Assembly: GCA_002839445.1 (NCBI GenBank)
Contig: PGYB01000009.1
Location: forward strand, 1-64,000
DNA: 64,000 nucleotides
Source: Candidatus Riflebacteria bacterium HGW-Riflebacteria-1
GTDB lineage: Bacteria > Muiribacteriota > Ozemobacteria > Ozemobacterales > Ozemobacteraceae
Reading direction: 5' to 3'
Below the pieces are notes generated by a model that ran no database searches, was not told the origin of the DNA, and saw only the letters and a program-made list of their open reading frames with translations. Below, one piece after another: positions 1 to 8,517 of the stretch. Position 1 is the stretch's first letter. Each line of letters begins with the position of its first letter. The position numbers were made by a program, and so were the translations under genes.

Positions 1-308
1 GCAGCCAAATCCTCGGGCGCCCAGGCACTAGCGCATCCTGCACGTCGTAATCGTAATCGATTTCTTGGGGTTCTCGTTTTTTATAGGCCGCATAGCTTGC
101 GTCTCGGCGACCGACCCTCCGTGGCCAAAAAGTCGGCCGCTCTGCAAACAGGGTTGAAATACCCGTAGGGGTTCAGCATGCTGAACCCCTGCAATATGTA
201 CACGCACTGTGTATTGTGGGATATTATTCTTAATCGAAGCGTTGTTTTTTCTCGGGTAAAAGGTTAAGATGGCCGTGAGTTTGCATCCCTTCAGAAAAGA
301 GACATGAT
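1..308. other. Non-coding leader region with a perfect palindrome
   Basis: No convincing reading frame covers this stretch. It holds a short TCGTAA-type tandem repeat at 45-60 and a perfect 24-base palindrome at 167-190 centred on GCATGC with arms AGGGGTTCAGCA. The palindrome has no T-run after it, so it is not a classical terminator. A purine-rich ribosome site (AGAAAAGAGA, about 293-301) precedes the hemerythrin start. I cannot assign a promoter with confidence. Confidence 0.5.
167..190. repeat. Perfect 24-bp palindrome without loop
   Basis: The sequence reads identically on both strands: AGGGGTTCAGCA followed immediately by TGCTGAACCCCT. It lies about 120 bases upstream of the hemerythrin gene. 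A loopless palindrome of this length could be a protein-binding site or a cruciform-forming repeat. The lack of a following T-run argues against an intrinsic terminator. No function can be assigned from sequence alone. Confidence 0.6.
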
Positions 309-707
309 ATGAAATGGAGCGAAGCTTACCTGATAGGCTGCCCCACGGTTGATGAACAGCATAAAGAGCTGATTGAAAAGGTTGATGAGCTGGAACAAAG
401 GCTTGAAAATGACGAGGCCGATGACCACAGTTTTACCGATGCATTGATGTTTGTCGTGGATTATGCGCGCGACCATTTTCGCGATGAAGAGAATCTCATG
501 TTCGAGACGGGTTATCCCGGCTTTGAGAATCATCGAATGTTGCATGATCGACTGGTCAATCATCTGGCTAACTTTTTGAAAGATATGCAACAGGGCAACG
601 GTGGAACTTTTTCGGAACTGGTCAGCTACCTGCATGTCTGGATAGACGGCCATGTTCTTGTCGAAGATATTAAATTCGGAAAGTTCTTTCGCACCGCTAA
701 AAAATAA
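309..707 (+). CDS. Bacteriohemerythrin, single-domain diiron oxygen-binding protein
   Basis: This 132-residue protein is a single hemerythrin domain that would bind O2 at a non-heme diiron centre, for oxygen storage, sensing or scavenging in the cytoplasm. All seven iron ligands of the family are visible: H18, H56, E60, H75, H79, H115 and D120, in the usual H...HxxxE...HxxxH...HxxxxD spacing. The N-terminal pattern W-S-E-x-Y-x-I-G and the DEQH motif are typical of bacteriohemerythrins. The ATG at 309 follows a purine-rich stretch. There is no membrane segment or fused signalling domain, so it is a soluble standalone protein. It probably is not strictly coupled to the next gene, which begins 77 bases downstream. 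Confidence 0.93.
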   Translation: MKWSEAYLIGCPTVDEQHKELIEKVDELEQRLENDEADDHSFTDALMFVVDYARDHFRDEENLMFETGYPGFENHRMLHDRLVNHLANFLKDMQQGNGGTFSELVSYLHVWIDGHVLVEDIKFGKFFRTAKK

Positions 708-784
708 TTGGCTGACAGGCTTCATAAACTCTGATCCTGAGCCGATTTTATTCGAGAACTAAATTTGCAGATACAGGTAGCGAG

Positions 785-1159
785 ATGACACAGAAATTAG
801 ATGAAGTTCTCAACAATTATATTGACGCACTTGCTTCGCAAAGCTGGGATGCCGCTTCCGTTTTTTTCCATGAAAAGGCGACGGTAATTTTTGCTGAAGG
901 GACTTATCACGGAAAATCCTCTATAGGCGCGGCTATCAGCAAAACATTTTCGATGATCAAAGATGAATTTTTCGACATCAGAGATATTCGATGGAACCTT
1001 CAGACCGACCAGTTTGCCAGCTGCACCTTTTGTTTTAAGTGGGAGGGTACTCTCAATGGCAACCGCTTTACCAACCCGGGGCGTGGTACCCTGGTCTGGG
1101 TCAATGAAAATGGGCAGTGGCTGATTATCAATGAGCATTTCGGCCCGATTCCGCGCTGA
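785..1159 (+). CDS. SnoaL/NTF2-like small protein (DUF4440-type)
   Basis: This 124-residue protein has the length and pattern of an NTF2-like cone fold: an N-terminal helix with D-x-x-x-x-x-Y-x-x-A (residues 5-16), a W-D-x-A-x-x-F motif, a G-x-Y/F-x-G-K-x-x-I helix-turn motif, and a C-terminal strand ending in W-x-I-I-N-E-H-F. Members of this superfamily include isomerases, hydrolases and many ligand-binding proteins of unknown role, so the activity cannot be named. The C-terminal W-L-I-I-N-E-H-F strand resembles the SgcJ/DUF4440 group. It ends only 3 bases before the DUF1287 gene, which suggests co-transcription. Confidence 0.7.
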   Translation: MTQKLDEVLNNYIDALASQSWDAASVFFHEKATVIFAEGTYHGKSSIGAAISKTFSMIKDEFFDIRDIRWNLQTDQFASCTFCFKWEGTLNGNRFTNPGRGTLVWVNENGQWLIINEHFGPIPR

Positions 1160-1162
1160 ATA

Positions 1163-1867
1163 ATGCATATTAGACGTAAACTTACACTGAGAACCTTGTT
1201 TATCGCGCCGCTGTGTCGTGGATTGACAATGCTGGTGATTCTGGGCGTCTTTTTGAGCGTTCAGGTTGCTGGTGCGCAGGAGATCGATGACAAGACGGTG
1301 GACAGCAGAAAGGGGCCGATAGATTTTACTGAAAAGCTTGTTGCTGCTGCGATTGAGCGCACCACGCACCATGTTCGATACGACGGCAGTTACCGCAAAA
1401 TTGCCTACCCGGGCGGCGATGTCCCTGCCAATGTTGGTGTCTGCACAGATGAGATCGTGAGAATCTACCGTGTGCTTGGCATAGATCTGCAAAAAGAAGT
1501 TCACGAAGACATGCGGCGCAATTTTGCGCTTTATCCAAGGAATTGGGGCCTCAAGCGACCTGATACCAACATAGACCACCGCCGGGTGCCGAATCTGCAA
1601 ACGTTTTTTGCCAGAAAAGGCGAGAAACTAAGTGTGACGTCTGACGCTGATGATTACGAACCAGGCAATCTGGTAACCTGGATGCTTCCAGGCAATTTGC
1701 CGCATATTGGCTTGGTTACTGATCGTCGTTCTGAAGATGGCCTGCGCCCATTGCTGGTTCATAATATCGGCGCTGGCCCGGTTCTTGAAGATATGTTATT
1801 TGTCTATAAAATTACCGGGCATTATCGTTACCCGGCAAAATCAGCTAGGAGCAGTCGAAATGAGTGA
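1163..1867 (+). CDS. DUF1287 family secreted protein
   Basis: This 234-residue protein matches the DUF1287 (YijF-type) family. Visible motifs are Y-P-G-G-D-V-P with G-V-C-T-D (about residues 78-93), V-H-E-D-M, N-I-D-H-R-R-V-P-N-L, and a late H-I-G-L-V. The fixed Cys, His and Asp residues resemble an NlpC/P60-like papain fold, so a peptidase or amidase role in the envelope is possible but unproven. A hydrophobic segment at about residues 21-37 ending in A-G-A-Q looks like a signal peptide. The gene starts 3 bases after the NTF2-like gene, and its last 8 bases overlap the start of the next gene, so the three are likely one transcription unit. Confidence 0.85.
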   Translation: MHIRRKLTLRTLFIAPLCRGLTMLVILGVFLSVQVAGAQEIDDKTVDSRKGPIDFTEKLVAAAIERTTHHVRYDGSYRKIAYPGGDVPANVGVCTDEIVRIYRVLGIDLQKEVHEDMRRNFALYPRNWGLKRPDTNIDHRRVPNLQTFFARKGEKLSVTSDADDYEPGNLVTWMLPGNLPHIGLVTDRRSEDGLRPLLVHNIGAGPVLEDMLFVYKITGHYRYPAKSARSSRNE

Positions 1868-2597
1868 AGCATTAACCAACGCCCTGAAGAAAATCAAAAG
1901 GGAGTGTCTGCGGGTAATTCCTGAAAAACCGGGCTTTGCGAAGCTTATGGCAGCCGAAACCAGATTTGCCGGCCCGGCATACGCAGAAGATGAAGAACTT
2001 GCGCCAATTTGCCCGGTTTGCGGCGAAAAACTCAGTTTTGTTTTTCAGTTTTATCCAGCTCCCGATCGCAAAGCCCTCTCTTCCTCTCCATTGCTGGTGT
2101 TTTATTACTGCTTCAAGTGTACGCCGATTGGCGCTGAAAACGAAGAGCCAGGAATGTGGCTGATCAAGCCATACCAGACACCTTCGCCAGATAAGTTTGT
2201 TGATGGAATCGGAGTAGACAAGGAATTTATCGCCTTTTCATGTCGCACCGAAAAGGTGCAGGTTCTGCCAGATTACGAAACTATCGAAGAAAAGTACCCC
2301 GAAATTGCAGAGCTGTGTGAAGAAATAGATGGCGATGACCCGGTAAGTGCTTACGAAGACGCTGGTTTAGAAGTCGGTTGTGAGATGGAGCCATTTACCA
2401 GTATTGGTGGTTACCCGATCTGGATACAGGGCGAATCTGAGCGCAAGTGCCCAGTCTGCAAAAAGCCCATGGAATTTATCGGCCAGATTGATTCGCAGCA
2501 GGAAGTGCAGCTGATGTGGGGCGATGCCGGCTGCGTATATCTCTTTCAATGCAACGAACATCACGACCGGTTTGGCATGGAGATGCAGTGTTTCTAA
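1860..2597 (+). CDS. Cys-pair protein of unknown function (DUF1963-like)
   Basis: This is a 245-residue soluble acidic protein. The open frame extends upstream to 1707, but the ATG at 1860 is chosen because it overlaps the preceding stop by 8 bases, a coupling style seen elsewhere in the window. Two CPVC motifs (C-P-V-C-G-E-K-L near residue 51 and C-P-V-C-K-K-P-M near residue 200) suggest a bound zinc. The pattern of a G-G-x-P-x-W-I-Q-G segment followed by a Cys pair and a C-terminal M-W-G-D-A-G-C-V-Y-L-F resembles YwqG/DUF1963 proteins, whose function is not known. The family assignment is by motif recollection only. Confidence 0.6.
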   Translation: MSEALTNALKKIKRECLRVIPEKPGFAKLMAAETRFAGPAYAEDEELAPICPVCGEKLSFVFQFYPAPDRKALSSSPLLVFYYCFKCTPIGAENEEPGMWLIKPYQTPSPDKFVDGIGVDKEFIAFSCRTEKVQVLPDYETIEEKYPEIAELCEEIDGDDPVSAYEDAGLEVGCEMEPFTSIGGYPIWIQGESERKCPVCKKPMEFIGQIDSQQEVQLMWGDAGCVYLFQCNEHHDRFGMEMQCF

Positions 2598-2717
2598 GCC
2601 TCTGCTGTCACTGGTCGGTTCGTTCGCTCTCCAGCGACTCACCGACACTCGGCCATCCGCGGCCTTCGCGCGCGAAGCAGTCCCATGGTCGTGGTATATG
2701 CTCCGTGATCACATGTG

Positions 2718-5582
2718 TCATCGCAATTCGTATAATTCGTAGATATTGTACTCGCGCGATTTACCCTTGAGTGAGCAGCGCCGCAAAAAGTTCACGCGCC
2801 CGGCTCCCTTGAGCTGACGCATGGTTGAGCCCGAAATGATCAACCCGCTGGCGCTATCTACCGCTTCGTTTTTCAGTCTGGCTGCCAGATTCACCTGATC
2901 GCCGATTACGGTAAAATCCAGCTTCCCGCTGTATGAGCCGATCCTGCCTGAAATTACTGTGCCTGAAGCGATGCCGGCATAAATGTCGAGATTCTGCTGA
3001 CGCATTTCGGATGCCAGTTCTAACGCTGTTCTCACGGCCCGCAGCGCATGTGAGTCGCTGCGAGTTTCGTTGTCGCGAAACACCAGCATCAGAGTGTTGT
3101 CTATAATTTTGTCGATGGTACCGCCATGCTTTTTTACCAGATTGTCGCCATTGGTGATAAAGCGATTGATAAGATCAACGGTCTGCTCTGGCGTAAAATC
3201 TGCTGTCAGCCCGGCATAGTTCTTGATTGCGGCAAAGATAATTGTCGCTTCGATGTATTCTCCGCCTGGTGCCATATCTTTGGTCCCAGCCAGTTCGATC
3301 TGTGATATTGCGTCTTCTGATACATAGTCGCGCAACATGTTGCGTTGCTGCAGCCCTATAACCAGCTCAGAAAAAGATTTGTTAAGCTCTTCAAACTCGT
3401 CGCCGGTCGGCAACGCCAGGTCCCAGACGTCATTGCCGCGCGCAATCTGCTCTGCACTTCTGGCCAGCATCAGGACTGGGGCAACGAAGAACCTTTCCAG
3501 AAGCTGACTTACCAGATAAAATACCAGGCATAGGTATAGCAGCAGGCCGCTGACTGCCGGCAGATAGCTGCCTGAACGCAGATTCGAAGTAACCATGGCG
3601 ACGGCCACATGCGGAATATTGTGATTGTATCTGCTTACAAGGTGGCTGGTGTTGCCTTCTTGGTCGGTTTCTGTAAGGGTTTCTGAGTTTTTAAGTTTTG
3701 CCATCTTCTTTATCTTTGCCTCGCCCTTAAACCCGCTGCCTGACCAGACTTTTCTCGACCCGGTTCTTTCGGTTGGCAAAAAGGCATACCTTATTTTGTA
3801 ACTGCCGTAAGCCTCTAAAAAACCGCTTGATGAAAGAGAAGTCTGCTTGAGAAAGGCATCAAGAATCGGCCCGGCTTCAAATTTTCCACCGAGGAGGCCG
3901 ATTAATGGCATTTCTGGAGCGCTATCGTCATAAAGTTTAATTGTTGAATACCAGATAACGTTTTGTGTCTGGTCGACGTAGTACAGTTTGCCGTCTGATC
4001 CTACGGCTAATGCTATTGACGCATTTTTGATCAGAGCTCCTGCAATAAACATCATATCCTGGCGTTCTCTGGTGACTTCAGTTTCAAGCAGCAGTGATAA
4101 AGCGTGCCTCGGCATCAAGCGTTCAATCAGGCTTACCGTGTTGTTAAGACTGCCCGGAGAGTTTCGGCCTGGGAATTCGGTCGTAACGGTGTTTGACGGG
4201 CGATGCACCGCGATGGCAGACAGCGGCAGCTTGTCGCCTGCTTCGGCAAATAGTCTTTGAATCGCATTGTCGTCATTGATTAAGGCTCTGTCGATTTTCT
4301 GGGAAAAGGAGATGAACGTTCTTTCTACGCGCGCCATGAACTGCTTGAGTTCGTTATTGGTCTGAGCCAGGCTTATTTCTACATGCTGCAGCATGTTCAT
4401 CCGCTCAAGAAACGCGTCATACTGCTGATGCAGGTAAAAACTGATGCTCAGAAATGCGAATGGAAACAGCGATACCAGCATTACAGTAGTCAGAATTCGT
4501 CGTTTGAAGCTTATGTTGAGATCGATACCGAAAAGCAACATGTGCATCAGCTGAACCAGCGAAAGTATTATCAGTGCTTTGGCTGCCAGCCCCAGATTCT
4601 TTCTCATCTTTTGAAAATTGTGTTGAAAGTTTTCTGTTGAAAGATGATACTCGATGTATGGAATATTGAATTCTGAGCTGCTCTGGCCAAGCTTGTTGCC
4701 GCCTTTGTGCAGCCAGCTTCTGATAAATCTCTGATCGGCTGGTGCTGTGAGGATCATTTTGTCAGCCTGGCGTTTTGTGCCGCTAAAAAATACCGCTGGG
4801 CTCTTAATCGCCTTTTGAATGCTGCTTTTCTTAAAGGTCAGGTTAAATCCCGGGTGCTTCTTTTTAATATCACGCAGTATTCTCGGCCACGCGAGGTCGC
4901 GACCTCGGATTACGGCAATGCAGCCTCTCTGCCCGGCCTGAGTCTTTTTGAACTCAAACCAGGCAAAAAACAATTCACCACCAAATTCAACCGAATAATT
5001 CTTTGCTACCTGGCCGGGTTTGATGAATACAGGTGCGATTGTCTTGAACATCTGTTGCAGCTGCAGGGCGTTACGCTGTGCTTCCGGGTCTTCAAGCGGT
5101 TCGGCGTTTGCATCTGCAAGATAGTTGTATCTGATCAGGGTCTGAATCTGTTTTCGGAAAAGTGCCGCTGGTGGCAGTTGTCTTGTGATATCAGCTGGGT
5201 GAAAGTTTTTCAGCGTGAGTTTGCTGCCGCTGGCGTCGAAGAAAACGTTCATCAGGCTCTTGCCAAAAAAGGCCTGATCAATAGCCTGCTGCAGCTTTTC
5301 TTGCGTTGACGTTTCTGTGGGCAACTCGAAATTTTCCAGCAGAGACAGTCGTGAAGCCAGAAAGTTTTCGGTAACCAGCAGATCGCGGCATTCTTCGATT
5401 CTCTGTCGTGCTTTTTCGATCTCGCCGGGCTCTGCAAATAACGCATACTCTGCAATAAAATAGTCGATGGCCAGAAGCGACCCAACCAACGGTACAACGA
5501 GAACGAGAAGCCATGCGAGCAGCATCGGTGCTGCCGATATCTTGATCGATTTGACTATCCGTTTCGATGATTCAGCAGACAT
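2718..5582 (-). CDS. Membrane class III cyclase homologue, C2-like subunit lacking metal-binding Asp
   Basis: This 954-residue protein has a TM segment (about 15-40), a periplasmic sensor region, two closely spaced TMs (about 345-390), a second sensor region, a TM (about 690-710), a HAMP domain and a class III nucleotide cyclase domain (about 774-925). In the cyclase domain the first metal aspartate is Ala785 (F-A-A-I-K-N-Y) and the second is Asn829 (D-K-I-I-D-N-T); both codons were checked in the DNA. The transition-state residues are intact: Asn898 and Arg902 in V-N-L-A-A-R. The adenine-contacting Lys825 and Thr891 are also present. A homodimer should therefore be inactive. The overlapping upstream gene encodes the complementary half, so a heterodimer is inferred. 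The start ATG lies within the last bases of that gene (11-base overlap). Confidence 0.85.
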   Translation of the reverse strand: MSAESSKRIVKSIKISAAPMLLAWLLVLVVPLVGSLLAIDYFIAEYALFAEPGEIEKARQRIEECRDLLVTENFLASRLSLLENFELPTETSTQEKLQQAIDQAFFGKSLMNVFFDASGSKLTLKNFHPADITRQLPPAALFRKQIQTLIRYNYLADANAEPLEDPEAQRNALQLQQMFKTIAPVFIKPGQVAKNYSVEFGGELFFAWFEFKKTQAGQRGCIAVIRGRDLAWPRILRDIKKKHPGFNLTFKKSSIQKAIKSPAVFFSGTKRQADKMILTAPADQRFIRSWLHKGGNKLGQSSSEFNIPYIEYHLSTENFQHNFQKMRKNLGLAAKALIILSLVQLMHMLLFGIDLNISFKRRILTTVMLVSLFPFAFLSISFYLHQQYDAFLERMNMLQHVEISLAQTNNELKQFMARVERTFISFSQKIDRALINDDNAIQRLFAEAGDKLPLSAIAVHRPSNTVTTEFPGRNSPGSLNNTVSLIERLMPRHALSLLLETEVTRERQDMMFIAGALIKNASIALAVGSDGKLYYVDQTQNVIWYSTIKLYDDSAPEMPLIGLLGGKFEAGPILDAFLKQTSLSSSGFLEAYGSYKIRYAFLPTERTGSRKVWSGSGFKGEAKIKKMAKLKNSETLTETDQEGNTSHLVSRYNHNIPHVAVAMVTSNLRSGSYLPAVSGLLLYLCLVFYLVSQLLERFFVAPVLMLARSAEQIARGNDVWDLALPTGDEFEELNKSFSELVIGLQQRNMLRDYVSEDAISQIELAGTKDMAPGGEYIEATIIFAAIKNYAGLTADFTPEQTVDLINRFITNGDNLVKKHGGTIDKIIDNTLMLVFRDNETRSDSHALRAVRTALELASEMRQQNLDIYAGIASGTVISGRIGSYSGKLDFTVIGDQVNLAARLKNEAVDSASGLIISGSTMRQLKGAGRVNFLRRCSLKGKSREYNIYELYELR

Positions 5583-8517
5583 CAGTCAGCTCCCAGCTCT
5601 GATCAGCGTGTTCGACAAAACAAAAAATATCGGAAACGGCCAGCTGAGTCGATTTGCATACCAGTATTCTGCTGCTGGTGTGTATCGTGGCAGCCTCGAG
5701 TTGGGCGGCCTGCTCAGTAATCCTGCCAATGATGGTAAAATCTTTACGACCGGTTTCGCTGCCAATACTGCCTGATATCGCCATGCCGGTCGCGATGCCG
5801 ATGCCGTTTTCAAGAGGGAACAGGCCCGCGTCTGCTCGTTGCAGATTGAGCTGCTGCAGCTGTTTGCGCATGGCCATGGCAGTATTGCAAGCCCGCAGCG
5901 CTGGATCGTTCATGCCGGGTTTGTCGTAGAAAACCGCCTGTATGGCGTCGCCAATGTATTTGTCTATGACCCCGTGATTTTCGCTTATCGCTTTTTCCAT
6001 CGCGGTGAAATAGGTGTTAAGCAGCTCTACGACTTCAGATGGCGAATACTTTTCGCTTATGCTGGTGAAGCCGCGGATATCTGACGCCACGACACTTATG
6101 CGCACCCTTTCGGTTCTGGCAACCGTTGCCGCATCAGCACTTTCCACCCTCTCGACAAGTTTTGCCGAAACCAGCCGCTTGATCATCTCGCGCTGTCGCA
6201 GTGCCGCCGACATTTTGTTGAATGCCGAGGTCATCTGGCTGAATTCATCGCCCGAAAACTTTTCGATGACAACGCCATATTCTTCGTTGCTCAGCCTTTT
6301 AATACCATCAGAGAAGATGTTGACCGGCTTGATTATGAACTCAGCAAAAAGCAGCGACAAAACCATTATCAGCAGTATCGCGTATCCGGTCAGGGCGGGA
6401 AAAAGCATGCTGACCGCCAGGTGCCCGATGCCTTTGCCGCGACTTTGCCCGATTGCCGCAAACATCGCGGCTCTTTCTGGTCGAATGCTCCAGACACTTG
6501 TCTTTACGCCAATATCTGCACCAGCATCTGAACGAATGATTCTGGTGCCTGAATCCTTGGTTTGTATTGCGCTCCGAAAGCTTTCCAGCATTTCTTCGTT
6601 TAGCAGTGTGTTTGGCGGCCAGGCATACATTTCAAGCTTGTAATGCCTGCGTAATCTGGCGCCGAGTTCAACGTCACAATAAGAGTCTGATCTCGAGAAA
6701 TACTTATTTAGCGAATTTCCAAACTCGCCGAGATAGGCGTGAGTGTTGGCGTTACCATCAGCGAACCTTGAAAAAACCATGAGATGATTACCAGCCTGCG
6801 TTCGCGCCAGAATAATAGTCGCGAGACTCGTGTCAAGTGTGTGAGAGATCTCCCTCTGGACCGTTGTCTCGTGCGGCATCAGAGTCTCTTCACGTTCGGG
6901 GGTGATGTAGTCTTCGGAAATGCCGAGAGCCAATGTGTCAGAAAATGTGTTTCTCTGCTTTTTCAACAAGCCGAGACTGCTCAGATACTTTGGCATGATA
7001 ACTTCGAGAAGCTTGTGTGAATCGCGGTCAAATACCGTCAAGAATCCGTCAAAATGAACTATTTCGCCGTTATCTGATAATACTGTATGTCGGCCGGTCA
7101 GCATTCGTAGCCATTCAAGATTGTCGCCTGGCTTTAGCAGCATCTCACGCAGGTTAACACCCCCTTTCTGGTAATTTTCGAGCCGGCGCTTAATCTCTAG
7201 TGTTACCAGCTGTTTGCGGGTCTCATTTTCTTCGTCATACTGCAGAAACTCGCGCAACAGCTCGCGGGTTTTTTCCATTACATGGTTTTCAATTACTCGA
7301 TCAGAGCCCTTCAGGCTTATAAAAGCCAGCAGACCAGTGCCGATAACCGGAATGAAGATGATTACAGCCAGCAACAACAGCAGTTTGTGCCGGATAGGCA
7401 GCGGCAGGCTGAAGCCGAACAGCCAGTAATGAACGGCTGTCATAAAATAGAGCAGCAGCAGACAGCCTGCGGTGACCCGCAAAGCATGCTGACTGCTGCG
7501 GATCGTTTGAATTTCAGCAGGATGTGCAGCTCTTAAGCGGATATGATAGCTGTCGGGATCCAGTGAAACTTTTCGCTTAAAGCTTCTTTGCCTGAAAAAA
7601 AAGTGGTTCCAGAAATCTGTTGGCGGCTTGTCATAAAAATCGAGCGTGCTGTCATTCATATAAAAGCCTGATCTGCTCTCTGACAGCTCCATCAGGCTGA
7701 CTTCGATTTGGTCAGAACCCGGTTTCAGAGCTTCTTTTAAAATTTCTGCAGGCTTTATTGTTTCCTGCAACACGCCAATTCTGTAGGCCCCATGCAGGTT
7801 CTCTCTGCTCAGGCAATTGTAGGCGTAATAATATAGCGACTGCTTGCCAAAGTAGTCAGTAAAAAGCTCTAAGACAGTGTCATGCGGAATGATAAGCTCA
7901 TTGTAGCGGTTGAGGTATTTAAAGCCAAGATTGCCTTCGGTGCCGAATCCTGTTGCTTTTAATAGTCTTATAGCTGACACTGACAGTCGAGGTGTCCATT
8001 CCTGCTGGTAATATTGACGATATAACCTTGCGCTGATCGCAAAAAGTTCATAAGTCATCGCATATGCGAATTCATCAGCTTCCGGGCATTGCTTCATCAG
8101 TTCACCGGAAAACCAGTAATGCGTGCTGGCAAATTCCAGACTGGCAACCGTAATATACAGAGGCGTAACGTAAAGATCGCGCAAGGCTTGTAGCAGCTTT
8201 TTGGGCAGCCTGCTGTCAAATATATCTTTGCCAAAATCTTTTGCAGGGTGCAGCTTTATCAGATCCTGGGTGACTTCGGGCATGACCGCGCGGTGCGCCT
8301 TTTTGATCGTCTCCTTTACATAGACCGCAGGCGTCATCAACTCTTTGACTCGTTCGCTTTCCTGCAGGAGTTTTTCGCGCAACAGTCCCATAGCAGAGTC
8401 TTCTGTTCTCTGCCGCGCTGTTTCCAGAAGGTTGCTGAAGAACCACAGCGGCGCAGCCAGCACGATAAGGCCGGCCAGCAGCAAGACCAGCAATCTGGTT
8501 TTGCCGGTTTCTCTCAA
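5572..8517 (-). CDS. Membrane class III cyclase homologue, C1-like subunit keeping metal-binding Asp
   Basis: This 981-residue protein has the same layout as its downstream partner: TM (about 9-28), sensor region, paired TMs (about 350-405), second sensor region, TM (about 695-720), HAMP and a class III cyclase domain (about 806-960). Both metal-binding aspartates are present: Asp813 (S-D-I-R-G-F-T) and Asp857 (Y-I-G-D-A). The transition-state pair is lost: the motif that normally reads V-N-L-A-A-R is T-E-Q-A-A-Q, giving Glu935 and Gln939. It is thus C1-like and would need a partner supplying Asn and Arg. The start is TTG, overlapping the tldE stop as TTGA, which indicates translational coupling. 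Whether the product is cAMP is inferred from Lys853 and Thr928. Confidence 0.85.
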   Translation of the reverse strand: MRETGKTRLLVLLLAGLIVLAAPLWFFSNLLETARQRTEDSAMGLLREKLLQESERVKELMTPAVYVKETIKKAHRAVMPEVTQDLIKLHPAKDFGKDIFDSRLPKKLLQALRDLYVTPLYITVASLEFASTHYWFSGELMKQCPEADEFAYAMTYELFAISARLYRQYYQQEWTPRLSVSAIRLLKATGFGTEGNLGFKYLNRYNELIIPHDTVLELFTDYFGKQSLYYYAYNCLSRENLHGAYRIGVLQETIKPAEILKEALKPGSDQIEVSLMELSESRSGFYMNDSTLDFYDKPPTDFWNHFFFRQRSFKRKVSLDPDSYHIRLRAAHPAEIQTIRSSQHALRVTAGCLLLLYFMTAVHYWLFGFSLPLPIRHKLLLLLAVIIFIPVIGTGLLAFISLKGSDRVIENHVMEKTRELLREFLQYDEENETRKQLVTLEIKRRLENYQKGGVNLREMLLKPGDNLEWLRMLTGRHTVLSDNGEIVHFDGFLTVFDRDSHKLLEVIMPKYLSSLGLLKKQRNTFSDTLALGISEDYITPEREETLMPHETTVQREISHTLDTSLATIILARTQAGNHLMVFSRFADGNANTHAYLGEFGNSLNKYFSRSDSYCDVELGARLRRHYKLEMYAWPPNTLLNEEMLESFRSAIQTKDSGTRIIRSDAGADIGVKTSVWSIRPERAAMFAAIGQSRGKGIGHLAVSMLFPALTGYAILLIMVLSLLFAEFIIKPVNIFSDGIKRLSNEEYGVVIEKFSGDEFSQMTSAFNKMSAALRQREMIKRLVSAKLVERVESADAATVARTERVRISVVASDIRGFTSISEKYSPSEVVELLNTYFTAMEKAISENHGVIDKYIGDAIQAVFYDKPGMNDPALRACNTAMAMRKQLQQLNLQRADAGLFPLENGIGIATGMAISGSIGSETGRKDFTIIGRITEQAAQLEAATIHTSSRILVCKSTQLAVSDIFCFVEHADQSWELTDVC

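Noticed and set aside
291..725. Minus-strand open frame of 144 codons opposite the hemerythrin gene
   Set aside because: It is antisense to a gene with all seven iron ligands and shows no family motifs or ribosome site.
797..1600. Minus-strand open frame of 267 codons opposite the NTF2-like and DUF1287 genes
   Set aside because: The plus strand has two recognisable protein families with coupled starts; the antisense frame has no recognisable motif.
2598..2717. Possible terminator between the converging genes
   Set aside because: Only short palindromes such as TTCGCGCGCGAA are present, with no T-run or long stem.
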